64,000 nt of DNA from Fimbriimonadales bacterium (GTDB taxonomy: Bacteria > Armatimonadota > Fimbriimonadia > Fimbriimonadales > GBS-DC), in NCBI GenBank assembly GCA_025998675.1, contig AP024673.1, positions 1,205,221 to 1,269,220 of the forward strand. Direction: 5' to 3'. Position 1 is the first letter of the stretch; every line of letters starts with the position of its first letter. The position numbers and the translations under genes were made by a program. The notes beneath the pieces are model-generated. The model was not told the DNA's origin. It made no database searches and saw nothing but the letters and a program-made list of their open reading frames with translations. Positions 8,840 to 16,893 of the stretch are shown one piece after another.

Positions 8840-10030
8840 ATGGCACGCAAGCGAGGGGTTGTGCTGCTCGCGATGAGTGGGGGCGTGGACAGTTCGGTAG
8901 CGGCGGCGATTCTGCAGAAGCGCGGCTTCGAGGTCGTCGGCGTCACGATGCAAATCTGGCAGGAGTCGCATCCCGACCCGCGGCACGGGGGCTGCTGCTC
9001 GCTGGGCGCAGTGGAGGATGCGCGGCGCGTGGCGCGACGGCTCGGCATCCCGCACTATGTGCTGAACTTCCGCCGCACATTCGCCGACACCGTGATTCGC
9101 GACTTTATTCACGAATACCGCCGCGGACGCACGCCCAACCCGTGCGTGCAGTGCAACCGCTTCGTCAAGTTCGACGCGCTGCTGCACAAGGCGGACGAGC
9201 TGGGCTGCGACTACATCGCCACCGGGCACTACGCCCGTACGCGCTATAACCCGCACACAGGGCGCTATAACCTGCTCCGCGCCGTGAATAAGGACAAAGA
9301 CCAGTCCTATGTGCTGTATATGCTCAATCAGGAGCAGCTGCGCCGGGCAATTTTTCCGCTGGGCTACATGCCGACCAAGACCGAGACGCGCCGACTGGCG
9401 GCGGAGCTGGGGCTGTGGACGGCGAATAAGCCCGACAGCCAGGAAATCTGCTTCACCGCGCACGCAGGCGGCTATCACCAGTTCCTGCGCCAGGTGACGC
9501 CCGACGCCTTCCAGCCCGGCGAGATTCGCGACACGCAGGGGCGCGTGCTGGGCATGCACAACGGCATCGCGCTCTACACCATCGGGCAGCGCCGACGGCT
9601 GGGCATCAACACCGACGGCAAGCCGATGTTCGTGCTGCGTATCCTGCCCGACGAGAACGCCATCATCGTCGGCAGTGAAGAGCAGCTTTACGAGCGCGAG
9701 ATGACCGTCGGGCAGGTGGAGTGGAGCAGTATCCCGTATCTGGAGAGACCTTTGCGCGTGCTGGCGAAAATTCGGTATAATGCGCCTGTGGCGCGCGCGA
9801 CGCTCTACCCGCTGGAGTCGCCGGAGCGCGTGCGCGTGGTGTTCGACGAGCCGGTGCGCGCCGTCACACCGGGGCAGTTCGGCGTGTTCTATCGTGGGGA
9901 GACGGTTGTTGGGGGCGGCGTGATCGAAGCGCCCCACAGCGCAACGCCCGACGCCGAGACAACCGACCGCGCCGTCAAACGCGCGCTGCAGATTGTGCAG
10001 CCGTTCCTGCTGGAGGGGGCGGAAGTATGA
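8840..10030 (+). CDS. mnmA: tRNA-specific 2-thiouridylase MnmA
   Basis: Adds sulfur to U34 of tRNA(Lys/Glu/Gln). The 396-residue protein has the PP-loop SGGVDSSV at residues 13-20. The catalytic Cys pair sits at C102 (TPNPCVQCN) and C204 (QEICFTAH). The C-terminal beta-barrel domains end in GGGVIEAP. A TATACT box (8826-8831) ends 8 nt before the ATG at 8840; a GTG at 8837 in the same frame is a less likely start. The stop overlaps the next start by 4 nt (ATGA). Confidence 0.96.
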   Translation: MARKRGVVLLAMSGGVDSSVAAAILQKRGFEVVGVTMQIWQESHPDPRHGGCCSLGAVEDARRVARRLGIPHYVLNFRRTFADTVIRDFIHEYRRGRTPNPCVQCNRFVKFDALLHKADELGCDYIATGHYARTRYNPHTGRYNLLRAVNKDKDQSYVLYMLNQEQLRRAIFPLGYMPTKTETRRLAAELGLWTANKPDSQEICFTAHAGGYHQFLRQVTPDAFQPGEIRDTQGRVLGMHNGIALYTIGQRRRLGINTDGKPMFVLRILPDENAIIVGSEEQLYEREMTVGQVEWSSIPYLERPLRVLAKIRYNAPVARATLYPLESPERVRVVFDEPVRAVTPGQFGVFYRGETVVGGGVIEAPHSATPDAETTDRAVKRALQIVQPFLLEGAEV

Positions 10031-10632
10031 ACGACACTTTGCTGATGATACTGATTGGGCTGATGAGCCTGACGCTGCTCGTGCTGGCATGGGCGGTGAT
10101 TGGACTGCTGCTGGTCGCCAGACGCGAGCTGCCCAAACTGCAGCGTCAGGTGAACGAAATCAACGGGCGCGTGGTGCAGGTGCTGGACGAGGTCATCCCG
10201 ACGCTACAGGGCGCGACGCACACACTCAAGGAAGCCGAGCGCGCCCTGCATGAGGCGGCGGAGACCATCGAAAACATCCACATCGTGAGCGACAACATTC
10301 GGCACAAACTGGAAGTCGCCGACGCGGTGGGCGCAAAGGTGCGCCGGCTGCCCGAACGCACGGCGCGCATGCTGGGACGGCTGATGCATCATGGCTTCAA
10401 GCTCGGCGGGCGGCTGGTCAGCCAGCAGCTGGAGAAGCGGCTGCAGGGGCGGCGAACGACCGTCTACGACGGCGCAACGCCCGCGCCGATGACGCCCCCA
10501 CCGCGAGCCGACGAATTGCGCGGCGAGATGCACGAAGCGCGACTCGCCGAGACGCCAGATTCCGCCCTACCAGCGGCGGAGAGCGCTCCCACAGGGGAGG
10601 CAACCACACACACCAACCACAAGGAGGGATGA
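10027..10632 (+). CDS. DUF948-like single-pass membrane protein
   Basis: A 201-residue protein with one N-terminal membrane helix (about residues 5-32). A long amphipathic helical region of coiled-coil character follows (LPKLQRQVNEINGRVVQVL...), then a Pro/Ala-rich tail. Length and layout resemble the DUF948 (YtxG-like) proteins that often precede YtxH-type genes, and the next gene here is YtxH-like. It is translationally coupled to mnmA by ATGA. The family's molecular role is not established; a general-stress or envelope role is inferred from the pairing. Confidence 0.7.
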   Translation: MNDTLLMILIGLMSLTLLVLAWAVIGLLLVARRELPKLQRQVNEINGRVVQVLDEVIPTLQGATHTLKEAERALHEAAETIENIHIVSDNIRHKLEVADAVGAKVRRLPERTARMLGRLMHHGFKLGGRLVSQQLEKRLQGRRTTVYDGATPAPMTPPPRADELRGEMHEARLAETPDSALPAAESAPTGEATTHTNHKEG

Positions 10633-10634
10633 CC

Positions 10635-10913
10635 ATGCAGAACCATGACGAACGCAGTGGCGTGCTGTATCTACTGGCTGGGATTGGCTTGGGCGTGCTG
10701 ATTGGCGCGGTGATTGGGCTGCTCTTCGCGCCCAAATCGGGCGAGGAGATTCGCGGCGACCTGAGCCAGCGCATGCATGACCTGAGCGAAAAGGTGCGCG
10801 AACTCAGCCAGCAGGTCTACGAGCGCGGCGGCGAAACCGTGCGCAACCTGCGCGAGAAGGTCGGGCGCAAAGCGCACGAGGTCGCCGAAGAGATAACGCC
10901 GGACGAAGCCTGA
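10635..10913 (+). CDS. YtxH domain-containing protein
   Basis: A 92-residue protein with a Gly-rich membrane helix followed by GLLFAPKSGEEIRGDL, the YtxH signature, and then a charged helical tail. Family members are stress-associated membrane proteins in Bacillus. The start at 10635 is preferred to the ATG at 10629 because an AAGGAGG site (10621-10627) is then 7 nt away instead of abutting the codon. It belongs to the mnmA-DUF948-YtxH-transporter cluster. Confidence 0.83.
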   Translation: MQNHDERSGVLYLLAGIGLGVLIGAVIGLLFAPKSGEEIRGDLSQRMHDLSEKVRELSQQVYERGGETVRNLREKVGRKAHEVAEEITPDEA

Positions 10914-10918
10914 TAGCC

Positions 10919-12160
10919 GTGTGGCGGTTTCTGGGCTGGGCAGCGGTCGTCGCCGCTGCCCTCTACTTCTTGTATATCGTGCGGGCGTCCCTGATCCCGT
11001 TCCTGATCGGGGGCGTGATTGCGCTGCTGCTGAACCCGTTTGTAGACGCCCTCTGCCGCAAGGGCTACTCGCGCGGGCGCGCCATCGTGAATGTGTTTCT
11101 GGCGTTCCTGCTGTTTACGCTGGGGCTGGGACTGATGCTCGCGCCTGCATTCTACGCCCAGTCGCAGGAGATTATCCAGACCTTCAACCGCAGGGGCAAC
11201 GGCGACCTCAATAAGACCATCGAGAGCTTCGTGCAGCAGGCGCGGGACTACCTCGATCGCGAGATTCCCAAACGGCGCGAATGGATCGAGCGCAATCAAG
11301 AGCTATTGAAGCGCCTCGATTTGCCGACCGAGCCGAACGAGCTGGCGGCGGCGTTGACCACCCGCCTGCAGCAACGCGCGAACAGCTTCCTGCTGGACAA
11401 CGCCGCCCGGTATATCAACTCGTTCCTGAACACGCTGCTGGAGCTGCTCTCCAAAGCCATCTGGATTATCCTGATCCCGATGAGCGCGTACTTCTTCCTG
11501 ATGGACATGCCTGCTCTCCAGCGTGGGTTCCTGTTCATGATTCCGCCCGAACACCGCGCGGCGGTGCGCCAGCTCCTGAGCGAGATTGGCGCGCTCTTTT
11601 TCCGCTACATTCGTGGGATGGCAGTAGCGTCGCTCTCCTACGGCGCGATTTGCATGGCGTACTACTGGCTGGCGGGCGCGCCGAACCCCGTGCTGCTGGG
11701 CGTGCTGGCGGCGATTCTCTATCCGATTCCGTATCTGGGATCGTTTCTGATTGCGCTGAGCGCGTTCGGCGTAACGCTCCTGTTTGGTCCCTCGCACCCC
11801 GCGTTCTACCTGTTCACGCTCACCAACTTCTGGCATGCGGCGCTGGTCGTCGCGGGCGCGCTGGTGATTAACAATGTGTTTGACCTGCTGGTGACGCCGC
11901 GCTTGCTGGGCGGGGCGGTCGGTTTGCGTCCGCTGGGCGCGCTGATTGCGATTGTGGTCGGCGCGAACTGGGGCATCTGGGGGATGTTGCTCGCCGTGCC
12001 TGTTGCCACGACGCTCAAGATTGTCATTGAGCGGCTGCTGCACTTTTTCTACGGCGAGGCGGACTTTCTGGCGCTGCCCCAACAGCCCGCTGGATCGGCG
12101 TCTGACGGCGCGGCGTCCGCCGAACCCGTGCAGGAGAGCGTGCATGCCGCGACGGATTAG
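10919..12160 (+). CDS. AI-2E family (PerM-like) transporter
   Basis: Integral membrane protein of 413 residues from the PF01594 family. It has N-terminal helices containing SLIPFLIGGVIALLLNPFVD and a long hydrophilic loop (about residues 85-165). The C-terminal part contains GVLAAILYPIPYLGSFL and TPRLLGGAVGLRPLGALIAI, both typical of the family. Substrates vary: some members export AI-2 and others act as Na+/H+ antiporters, so none is assigned. The start is the GTG at 10919, 5 nt after the YtxH gene. Confidence 0.87.
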   Translation: MWRFLGWAAVVAAALYFLYIVRASLIPFLIGGVIALLLNPFVDALCRKGYSRGRAIVNVFLAFLLFTLGLGLMLAPAFYAQSQEIIQTFNRRGNGDLNKTIESFVQQARDYLDREIPKRREWIERNQELLKRLDLPTEPNELAAALTTRLQQRANSFLLDNAARYINSFLNTLLELLSKAIWIILIPMSAYFFLMDMPALQRGFLFMIPPEHRAAVRQLLSEIGALFFRYIRGMAVASLSYGAICMAYYWLAGAPNPVLLGVLAAILYPIPYLGSFLIALSAFGVTLLFGPSHPAFYLFTLTNFWHAALVVAGALVINNVFDLLVTPRLLGGAVGLRPLGALIAIVVGANWGIWGMLLAVPVATTLKIVIERLLHFFYGEADFLALPQQPAGSASDGAASAEPVQESVHAATD

Positions 12161-12368
12161 CGTCAAAGTCGTCCCACGCGCCGCACGCAACGAACTGCAG
12201 GCGTTGCCCGACGGCAGCTACTGTGCGCGGGTCGTTGCGCCCCCTGCCGACGGCGAAGCGAACCGCGCCGTCATCCGCCTGCTGGCGGAGCATTTCAAAG
12301 TCGCCCCATCGCGCGTGCGATTGATTTCAGGAGCGACCCATCGCCAGAAGGTGTTCGAGATAGAGTAG
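12144..12368 (+). CDS. DUF167 (YggU) family protein
   Basis: Small 74-residue protein of the YggU/UPF0235 family. Hallmarks are VKVVPRAARNEL near the start and PADGEANRAVIRLLAEHF in the middle, ending SGATHRQKVFEIE. The function of the family is unknown. The start at 12144 overlaps the end of the transporter gene by 17 nt and has an AGGAG site inside it, indicating translational coupling. Confidence 0.9.
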   Translation: MPRRISVKVVPRAARNELQALPDGSYCARVVAPPADGEANRAVIRLLAEHFKVAPSRVRLISGATHRQKVFEIE

Positions 12369-12450
12369 GAACGCCTCGATGGAGTAATTCGGTACACTTG
12401 CTTCATTATGGGGCGCACACTGGAACAAGCGTCAATGCGCCGAATCCACG

Positions 12451-12870
12451 GTGGAGGCGAGCTGTGTGCTGGGCGAGTACAAGCCGATCAACCTCTGGCA
12501 GATTGCGCCTGCGTCGGACCTTGTACCTCCCGCCGTGTTGCCGCTGGCGCTGGCGTCGCAGATTGTACGCCTCTATTCCTATGTGGGCGACCTTGTGTTT
12601 GACCCCTTCGCCGGGCGGGGAACGCTGGGACGCGCTGCGCTGCTCAACGAGCGCCACTACTCCCTGACGGAAAAAGAGCCTGCCTACTTCGAGTATGCGC
12701 AGAAGGTGATTACGGAAGGCAACCGGCTGGGCCCGGAATACCCCCCGCGATTTATGACTTTCGAATCGTTCGAGCAAATGGCGCTTGCGCAGCTAACTGA
12801 GGCTGCTCGGCAGGATTGGGTACACTACTGGCATTATGGGTCGCACCGTGGATTTTCCGCTGATTTTTGA
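12451..12870 (+). pseudogene. C-terminal remnant of a DNA N4/N6-methyltransferase
   Basis: The 139-residue frame holds NLWQIAPASD, then YSYVGDLVFDPFAGRGTLGRAAL, the SAM-binding motif I (DPFAGRGT) and following helix of beta-class DNA methyltransferases. In such enzymes motif IV (DPPY) and the target-recognition region come first; both are absent, so catalysis is not expected. A TACACT box and an ATG at 12408 lie just upstream but in another frame, as if a frameshift or deletion removed the front. Its 3' end overlaps the gcvPB promoter and start. It is probably decaying. Confidence 0.6.
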
Positions 12871-14344
12871 GCGCAGTGTACCTGGTCGGCGCGGCGTGCG
12901 TCCCCCCGTGTGCGATGTGCCCACCCAGCCGCTTGCGGAGCTGCTCGGTGAGCAGAATCTGCGCACGGCGCCGCCCGCCCTGCCCGAAGTGAGCGAGCTG
13001 GACACTGTGCGCCACTACACCCGCCTGTCGCAACGCAACTACGGCATCGATGTCGGCTTCTATCCGCTTGGCTCCTGCACGATGAAGTATAACCCACGCA
13101 TTAACGAGAAGGTCGCCGCCCTATCGGGCTTCACGCACGCGCACCCGCTCCAGCCCGAATCGCTTTCGCAGGGCGCGCTGCAACTGATGTATGAACTGCA
13201 GCAGGACCTGAAAGCCATCACGGGCTTCTCGGAGGTCACGCTGCAGAATGTCGCGGGCGCGCACGGCGAGCTGCTGAGCCTGATGCTCATCAAAGCGTAC
13301 CACGAGTCGCGCGGGGAGGGCGACAAGCGCAAAATCGTGCTGGTGCCCGACTCGGCGCACGGCACGAATCCCGCCTCCGCCGCGCTGTGCGGCTTCACCG
13401 TCAAGTCCATCCCCACCAACGCCGAGGGCGACACCGACCTGGACGCGCTGCACGCCGCGCTGAGCGACGAAGTGGCGGCGATGATGCTCACCAACCCCAG
13501 CACGCTGGGACTGTTCGACCGAAACGCGCGTCGGGCGTGCGAGCTGCTGCATGAAGCGGGCGCGCTGGTGTTCTGCGATGGGGCGAATATGAACGCGCTG
13601 GTCGGGGTCGCGCGCCCCGCCGATATCGGGTTCGACTGCATGCACCTGAACCTGCACAAGACCTTCTCCACCCCGCACGGGGGCGGCGGTCCGGGCGCAG
13701 GGGCGGTCGGGGTCTCCGAGCGGCTGGCGCCGTTCCTGCCCACGCCGCGCATTGTGCAGACCGCCGAGGGGCGCTACGCGCTCTCGTATGACTTCCCGCA
13801 CTCCATCGGGCGCGTGCATGCGTTCTACGGCAACTTCCTGAACCTCGTGCGGGCGTATGCCTACATCCGCGCCTACGGCGGGCGCGACTTGCGCACGATT
13901 GGCGAGTTCGCCGTGCTGAACGCCAACTACATGCTGGCGCGTATCCGCCACGCCTTCCCGCCCGCAGTGGAGCGCCTCTGCATGCACGAGTGCGTCGTCA
14001 CGGCGAAGCACTACAAGCAGACCTACGGCGTGCGCGCGTTCGACATTGCCAAGCGGCTGCTGGACTACGGCTTCCATCCGCCCACGATGTATTTCCCGCT
14101 GATTGTGCCTGAGTGTTTGATGATTGAGCCGACCGAGTCGGAGAGTAAGCAGACGCTGGACATGTTCGCGAACGCGCTGCTGGAGATTGCCCGCGAGGCG
14201 ATGGAGCAGCCAGAGTTGTTGCTCAACGCGCCGCACAATACGCCTGTGCGCCGTCTGGATGAGGCGGGCGCGGCGAAGAATCTGGTTCTACGATGGCAGG
14301 GCGCAGTGATTTACCCGCAGGAGGTTCCTGCCTGCGCCTGCTGA
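12836..14344 (+). CDS. gcvPB: Glycine dehydrogenase (decarboxylating) subunit 2
   Basis: PLP-dependent half of the two-subunit P protein of the glycine cleavage system. The 502-residue protein carries DVGFYPLGSCTMKYNPRINE, typical of the PB subunit, and the PLP-binding lysine K275 in LHKTFSTPHGGGGPG. The ATG at 12836 lies 9 nt after a TACACT box (12821-12826), suggesting a leaderless message. The lipoate ligase-like gene overlaps its 3' end, which fits lipoylation of the GcvH partner. gcvPA, gcvT and gcvH are not in the window. Confidence 0.96.
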   Translation: MGRTVDFPLIFERSVPGRRGVRPPVCDVPTQPLAELLGEQNLRTAPPALPEVSELDTVRHYTRLSQRNYGIDVGFYPLGSCTMKYNPRINEKVAALSGFTHAHPLQPESLSQGALQLMYELQQDLKAITGFSEVTLQNVAGAHGELLSLMLIKAYHESRGEGDKRKIVLVPDSAHGTNPASAALCGFTVKSIPTNAEGDTDLDALHAALSDEVAAMMLTNPSTLGLFDRNARRACELLHEAGALVFCDGANMNALVGVARPADIGFDCMHLNLHKTFSTPHGGGGPGAGAVGVSERLAPFLPTPRIVQTAEGRYALSYDFPHSIGRVHAFYGNFLNLVRAYAYIRAYGGRDLRTIGEFAVLNANYMLARIRHAFPPAVERLCMHECVVTAKHYKQTYGVRAFDIAKRLLDYGFHPPTMYFPLIVPECLMIEPTESESKQTLDMFANALLEIAREAMEQPELLLNAPHNTPVRRLDEAGAAKNLVLRWQGAVIYPQEVPACAC

Positions 14345-15180
14345 ACGAGGGCGTCTGCCCGCCTGCGGTGAACATGGCGCGCGATTACGCCCTGCTGGAG
14401 GCGTTCCAGCGGGGCGAAATCCCCCCCACGCTGCGCGTCTATCAGTGGGCGTCGCCCGCACTGACCTACGGCGTGAACCAGCAACTGCCCCCGCGCCTGA
14501 TAGACGCATGCCAGTCGCTGGGCATCCCCATGTTCCGTCGCCCGACGGGAGGCAAGGCGGTGCTGCATGGGCACGATTTGACCGTCGCGCTGGTGTTTGG
14601 CTACGAGTCTGCCCTCACCCCCCTATCCCCCCTCTCCCGCGCGGCAGGCGAGGGGGGAATCGACGCCCCTCTCCCACCCTGTGGGAGAGGGGCCGGGGGT
14701 GAGGGCAACATACCACGCCTCTACCCACAGGACACGCGAATCGGACACAACGGTCGCGTTCTGGGTGAAGGCAACATACCGCGTCTCTACCCGCGCCAGG
14801 TGTACCAGCGGCTTGCGCCCGCACTGGTGGAGGCGTTCCGCATGGTGGGCGCGCCTGCCGCACAGGGAGATGCGCCTGCGCCCGACCCGCGCGGTATGGA
14901 CGACGGCGGCGACTGCTTCGCCACGCCCGCGATTGCCGATATTGTGCATGCCGAAACGGGCGTCAAACTGATGGGCTGTGCGCTGCTGGTGCGCGGCGCG
15001 CATGTGCTGATGCAGGCGTCCATCCCGTTGCGCCTGCCTGATGTGCCCGTCGAGCGGCTGTTCGGGCATCCGCATCCCCCGCCCCCGCCGCTGGACGCCG
15101 ACGCGCTGACCGACGCCCTCTACCGCACCCTGACCCGACTCATGCACACGCCCGCGAGCGCCATAAACACCGCGCCATAG
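14293..15180 (+). CDS. Lipoate-protein ligase / octanoyltransferase (LplA/LipM family) with in-frame insertion
   Basis: Member of the biotin/lipoate A/B ligase fold that attaches lipoyl or octanoyl groups to GcvH or E2 domains. Visible motifs are NMARDYALLEAF, RRPTGGKAVLHGHDLTVALVF, GDCFATPAIADIV (a Cys placed like that of LipM) and GVKLMGCALLVRG. The middle is interrupted by about 55 extra residues (about 107-165) encoded by a palindromic repeat and a flanking duplication; the frame stays open. Whether the enzyme is active is uncertain. It overlaps gcvPB by 52 nt at the start and the convergent MFS gene by 61 nt at the end. Confidence 0.82.
   Translation: MAGRSDLPAGGSCLRLLNEGVCPPAVNMARDYALLEAFQRGEIPPTLRVYQWASPALTYGVNQQLPPRLIDACQSLGIPMFRRPTGGKAVLHGHDLTVALVFGYESALTPLSPLSRAAGEGGIDAPLPPCGRGAGGEGNIPRLYPQDTRIGHNGRVLGEGNIPRLYPRQVYQRLAPALVEAFRMVGAPAAQGDAPAPDPRGMDDGGDCFATPAIADIVHAETGVKLMGCALLVRGAHVLMQASIPLRLPDVPVERLFGHPHPPPPPLDADALTDALYRTLTRLMHTPASAINTAP
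14612..14705 (+). repeat. Palindromic repeat family A, copy A1, inside the lipoate ligase gene
   Basis: A 94-bp element bounded by a perfect 11-bp inverted repeat (CCCTCACCCCC at 14612-14622, GGGGGTGAGGG at 14695-14705). It encloses one imperfect hairpin and one perfect hairpin with 12-bp arms and a 3-nt loop (14666-14692). It is followed by an imperfect 30-bp direct repeat (14697-14726 and 14763-14792, 27 of 30 identical). It reads through in frame as low-complexity Pro/Gly sequence. Confidence 0.85.
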
Positions 15181-16328
15181 AGGAACACATTGCGGTAATC
15201 GTCGCCCGTAAGGTCCACCACCACGCCCGCCAGCTGCGGTCCCAGCACTGCCGAGAGGTTGGACGCCATATAATACAGCCCCGTAATGATGCCCGCCCGA
15301 AGCTGCGGCGCCGTGTCGTACAGCGCGGGCAGCGAGTTCACATTCACCAGCGCCCAGAACATCCCCGCAGGCACCAGAAAACCGACTAACATGGGCACAG
15401 ACTGCACGAAGTAGCCATACAGCAGCATGCCAGTCAATCCCCCGACGCCGAGCAGGATAATCGGCTTGCGTCCAAATCGCGTCGCCAGCAGTCCGCTGGG
15501 CAGGGCGCACAGGATGAACGCCGCAGGCAACAGCGCGACCAGCTGCCCCATCTGGTCGGGCGGCACGCCGAGCGCCTCCCGCCCAATCAGCGAGAGCAAC
15601 GCCTCCAGCGCGGTGAAGCCCATAAACCAGCTCAGAATTGCGCCCAGCATCCACAGGACGGATGGGTCGCGCGCGCGGATAAGGGCGCGTGCGCTTTCGA
15701 GCAGCCCTGCTTCCTTCTCCTCTGCCTCGTGAATCTGCGCGCGCGGCTCATGCACGAACAGAATCGCAATCACCAGCGCGAGCGCCATCACCCCGCTGCC
15801 GAACAGGAACGGCGCGTACCGCCCGTACTGCCCGTAGAGCCAGCCGCCGCCGAAGTACGCCAGCGCCGCGCCCACCCCCAGCATCAGGTTGATAATCCCA
15901 TTCGCGAGGCTGCGCTGGCGGGAGGGATACAAATCGCCAATCAGCGCAACGCCTGGCGAGCGAAACAGCGCGTTCCCGAAGTTGGTGAAAAAGATGGCTG
16001 CCATCACGCCGTAGGCGGTGGTCGCGCTGGGCACAAACAGGAACGCCGTGAGCGCAATCGGCGCGCCCAGAAGCACCCATGGTTTGCGCCTGCCGATGCG
16101 CGTGCGCGTGCGGTCCGAAAGCTGCCCCACAATCGGCTGCATGAACATATTCAGGTAGTTGTCCCATGTCAGCACGAAGGTGATCAGCGTCGCGCTGAGC
16201 GCCATCTCGCGCAGGAAGATGGGCACAAAGTGGTTGAAGATAGGCAGGGTCATCCCCATACCCATGAACATCGCGCCGAGCAGGATGGTGCGCCCGACGG
16301 GGAACCGTTCCGAAGGCGGGGCGTGCAT
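15120..16328 (-). CDS. MFS transporter
   Basis: Major facilitator of 402 residues with about 12 membrane segments. Between helices 2 and 3 lies GQLSDRTRTRIGRRKPWVLL, the MFS signature loop in the form seen in sugar/cation symporter-like (SLC45-like) members. A second copy, ATRFGRKPIILLG, follows in the C-half. The substrate is unknown; a sugar is a guess from the loop. The ATG at 16328 begins the family-like region. Its 3' end overlaps the convergent lipoate ligase-like gene by 61 nt. Confidence 0.85.
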   Translation of the reverse strand: MHAPPSERFPVGRTILLGAMFMGMGMTLPIFNHFVPIFLREMALSATLITFVLTWDNYLNMFMQPIVGQLSDRTRTRIGRRKPWVLLGAPIALTAFLFVPSATTAYGVMAAIFFTNFGNALFRSPGVALIGDLYPSRQRSLANGIINLMLGVGAALAYFGGGWLYGQYGRYAPFLFGSGVMALALVIAILFVHEPRAQIHEAEEKEAGLLESARALIRARDPSVLWMLGAILSWFMGFTALEALLSLIGREALGVPPDQMGQLVALLPAAFILCALPSGLLATRFGRKPIILLGVGGLTGMLLYGYFVQSVPMLVGFLVPAGMFWALVNVNSLPALYDTAPQLRAGIITGLYYMASNLSAVLGPQLAGVVVDLTGDDYRNVFLYGAVFMALAGVCMSRVRVR

Positions 16329-16365
16329 GGAAACTTTTTTCGCCAGATGGGGTATATTTCCTATA

Positions 16366-16788
16366 ATGCGCCGTTTCTGGCTTGCGCTGTGGGCAATCTG
16401 GCTAACGCTCGCGCCGATAGGCGTGGTGTGGGCGTATGCGTGCGCATGCACGGGTCAGCCTGCGCTTGCGTGTTGCGCCCTGAGCAACGACGCGCGCCGC
16501 GCCTGCTGCGCATCGCCTGCAGAACGCGCCTGCTGCGCACAGCAGGCGGAGCCATGCAACGGCTGCTCGGGCTGCTCGCTGGAGCGTGCGAAACCCGCGC
16601 CTGCCGCTACAGCCGCGAGCCGAATCGCGCTGGAGTGGGCGGACTGGGCTATCGACGCGCCCGCGCTGGAGGGGCTGACCCTCGTTGCCCCCGCACGCGC
16701 CCGCTTTGAGCTGCCTGCGGTTCGCAATCATTCACCCCCTCGTGAGCCTTCTGCGCCCCGTGCGCCGCCTCTGTGTTGTGTCCGCTGA
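16366..16788 (+). CDS. Exported Cys-rich protein of unknown function
   Basis: A 140-residue protein. An N-terminal signal-like segment (MRRFWLALWAIWLTLAPIG) is followed by a Cys-rich block between about residues 26 and 70 with CC, CAC and CNGCSGC patterns. An Ala/Pro-rich remainder ends CCVR. The Cys density suggests metal binding or multiple disulfides, but no family is recognised. The ATG lies 7 nt after TATATT (16353-16358). The gene is divergent from the MFS gene and may share its regulatory region. Confidence 0.65.
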   Translation: MRRFWLALWAIWLTLAPIGVVWAYACACTGQPALACCALSNDARRACCASPAERACCAQQAEPCNGCSGCSLERAKPAPAATAASRIALEWADWAIDAPALEGLTLVAPARARFELPAVRNHSPPREPSAPRAPPLCCVR

Positions 16789-16893
16789 GCGCGCCGCGCG
16801 GTCAACCTGGCCGTGACAGGCGACACTCAATCCCATCCCAACTTGCGCTGAGCAGCCTGCTCAGGCACACAGGACACAATACAGGAGGCGAAT

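Noticed and set aside
7364-10090. Minus-strand open frame of 908 codons
   Set aside because: It lies antisense to der and mnmA, both certain. The translation is His/Arg/Val-rich with no family features, as expected from GC-rich antisense frames.
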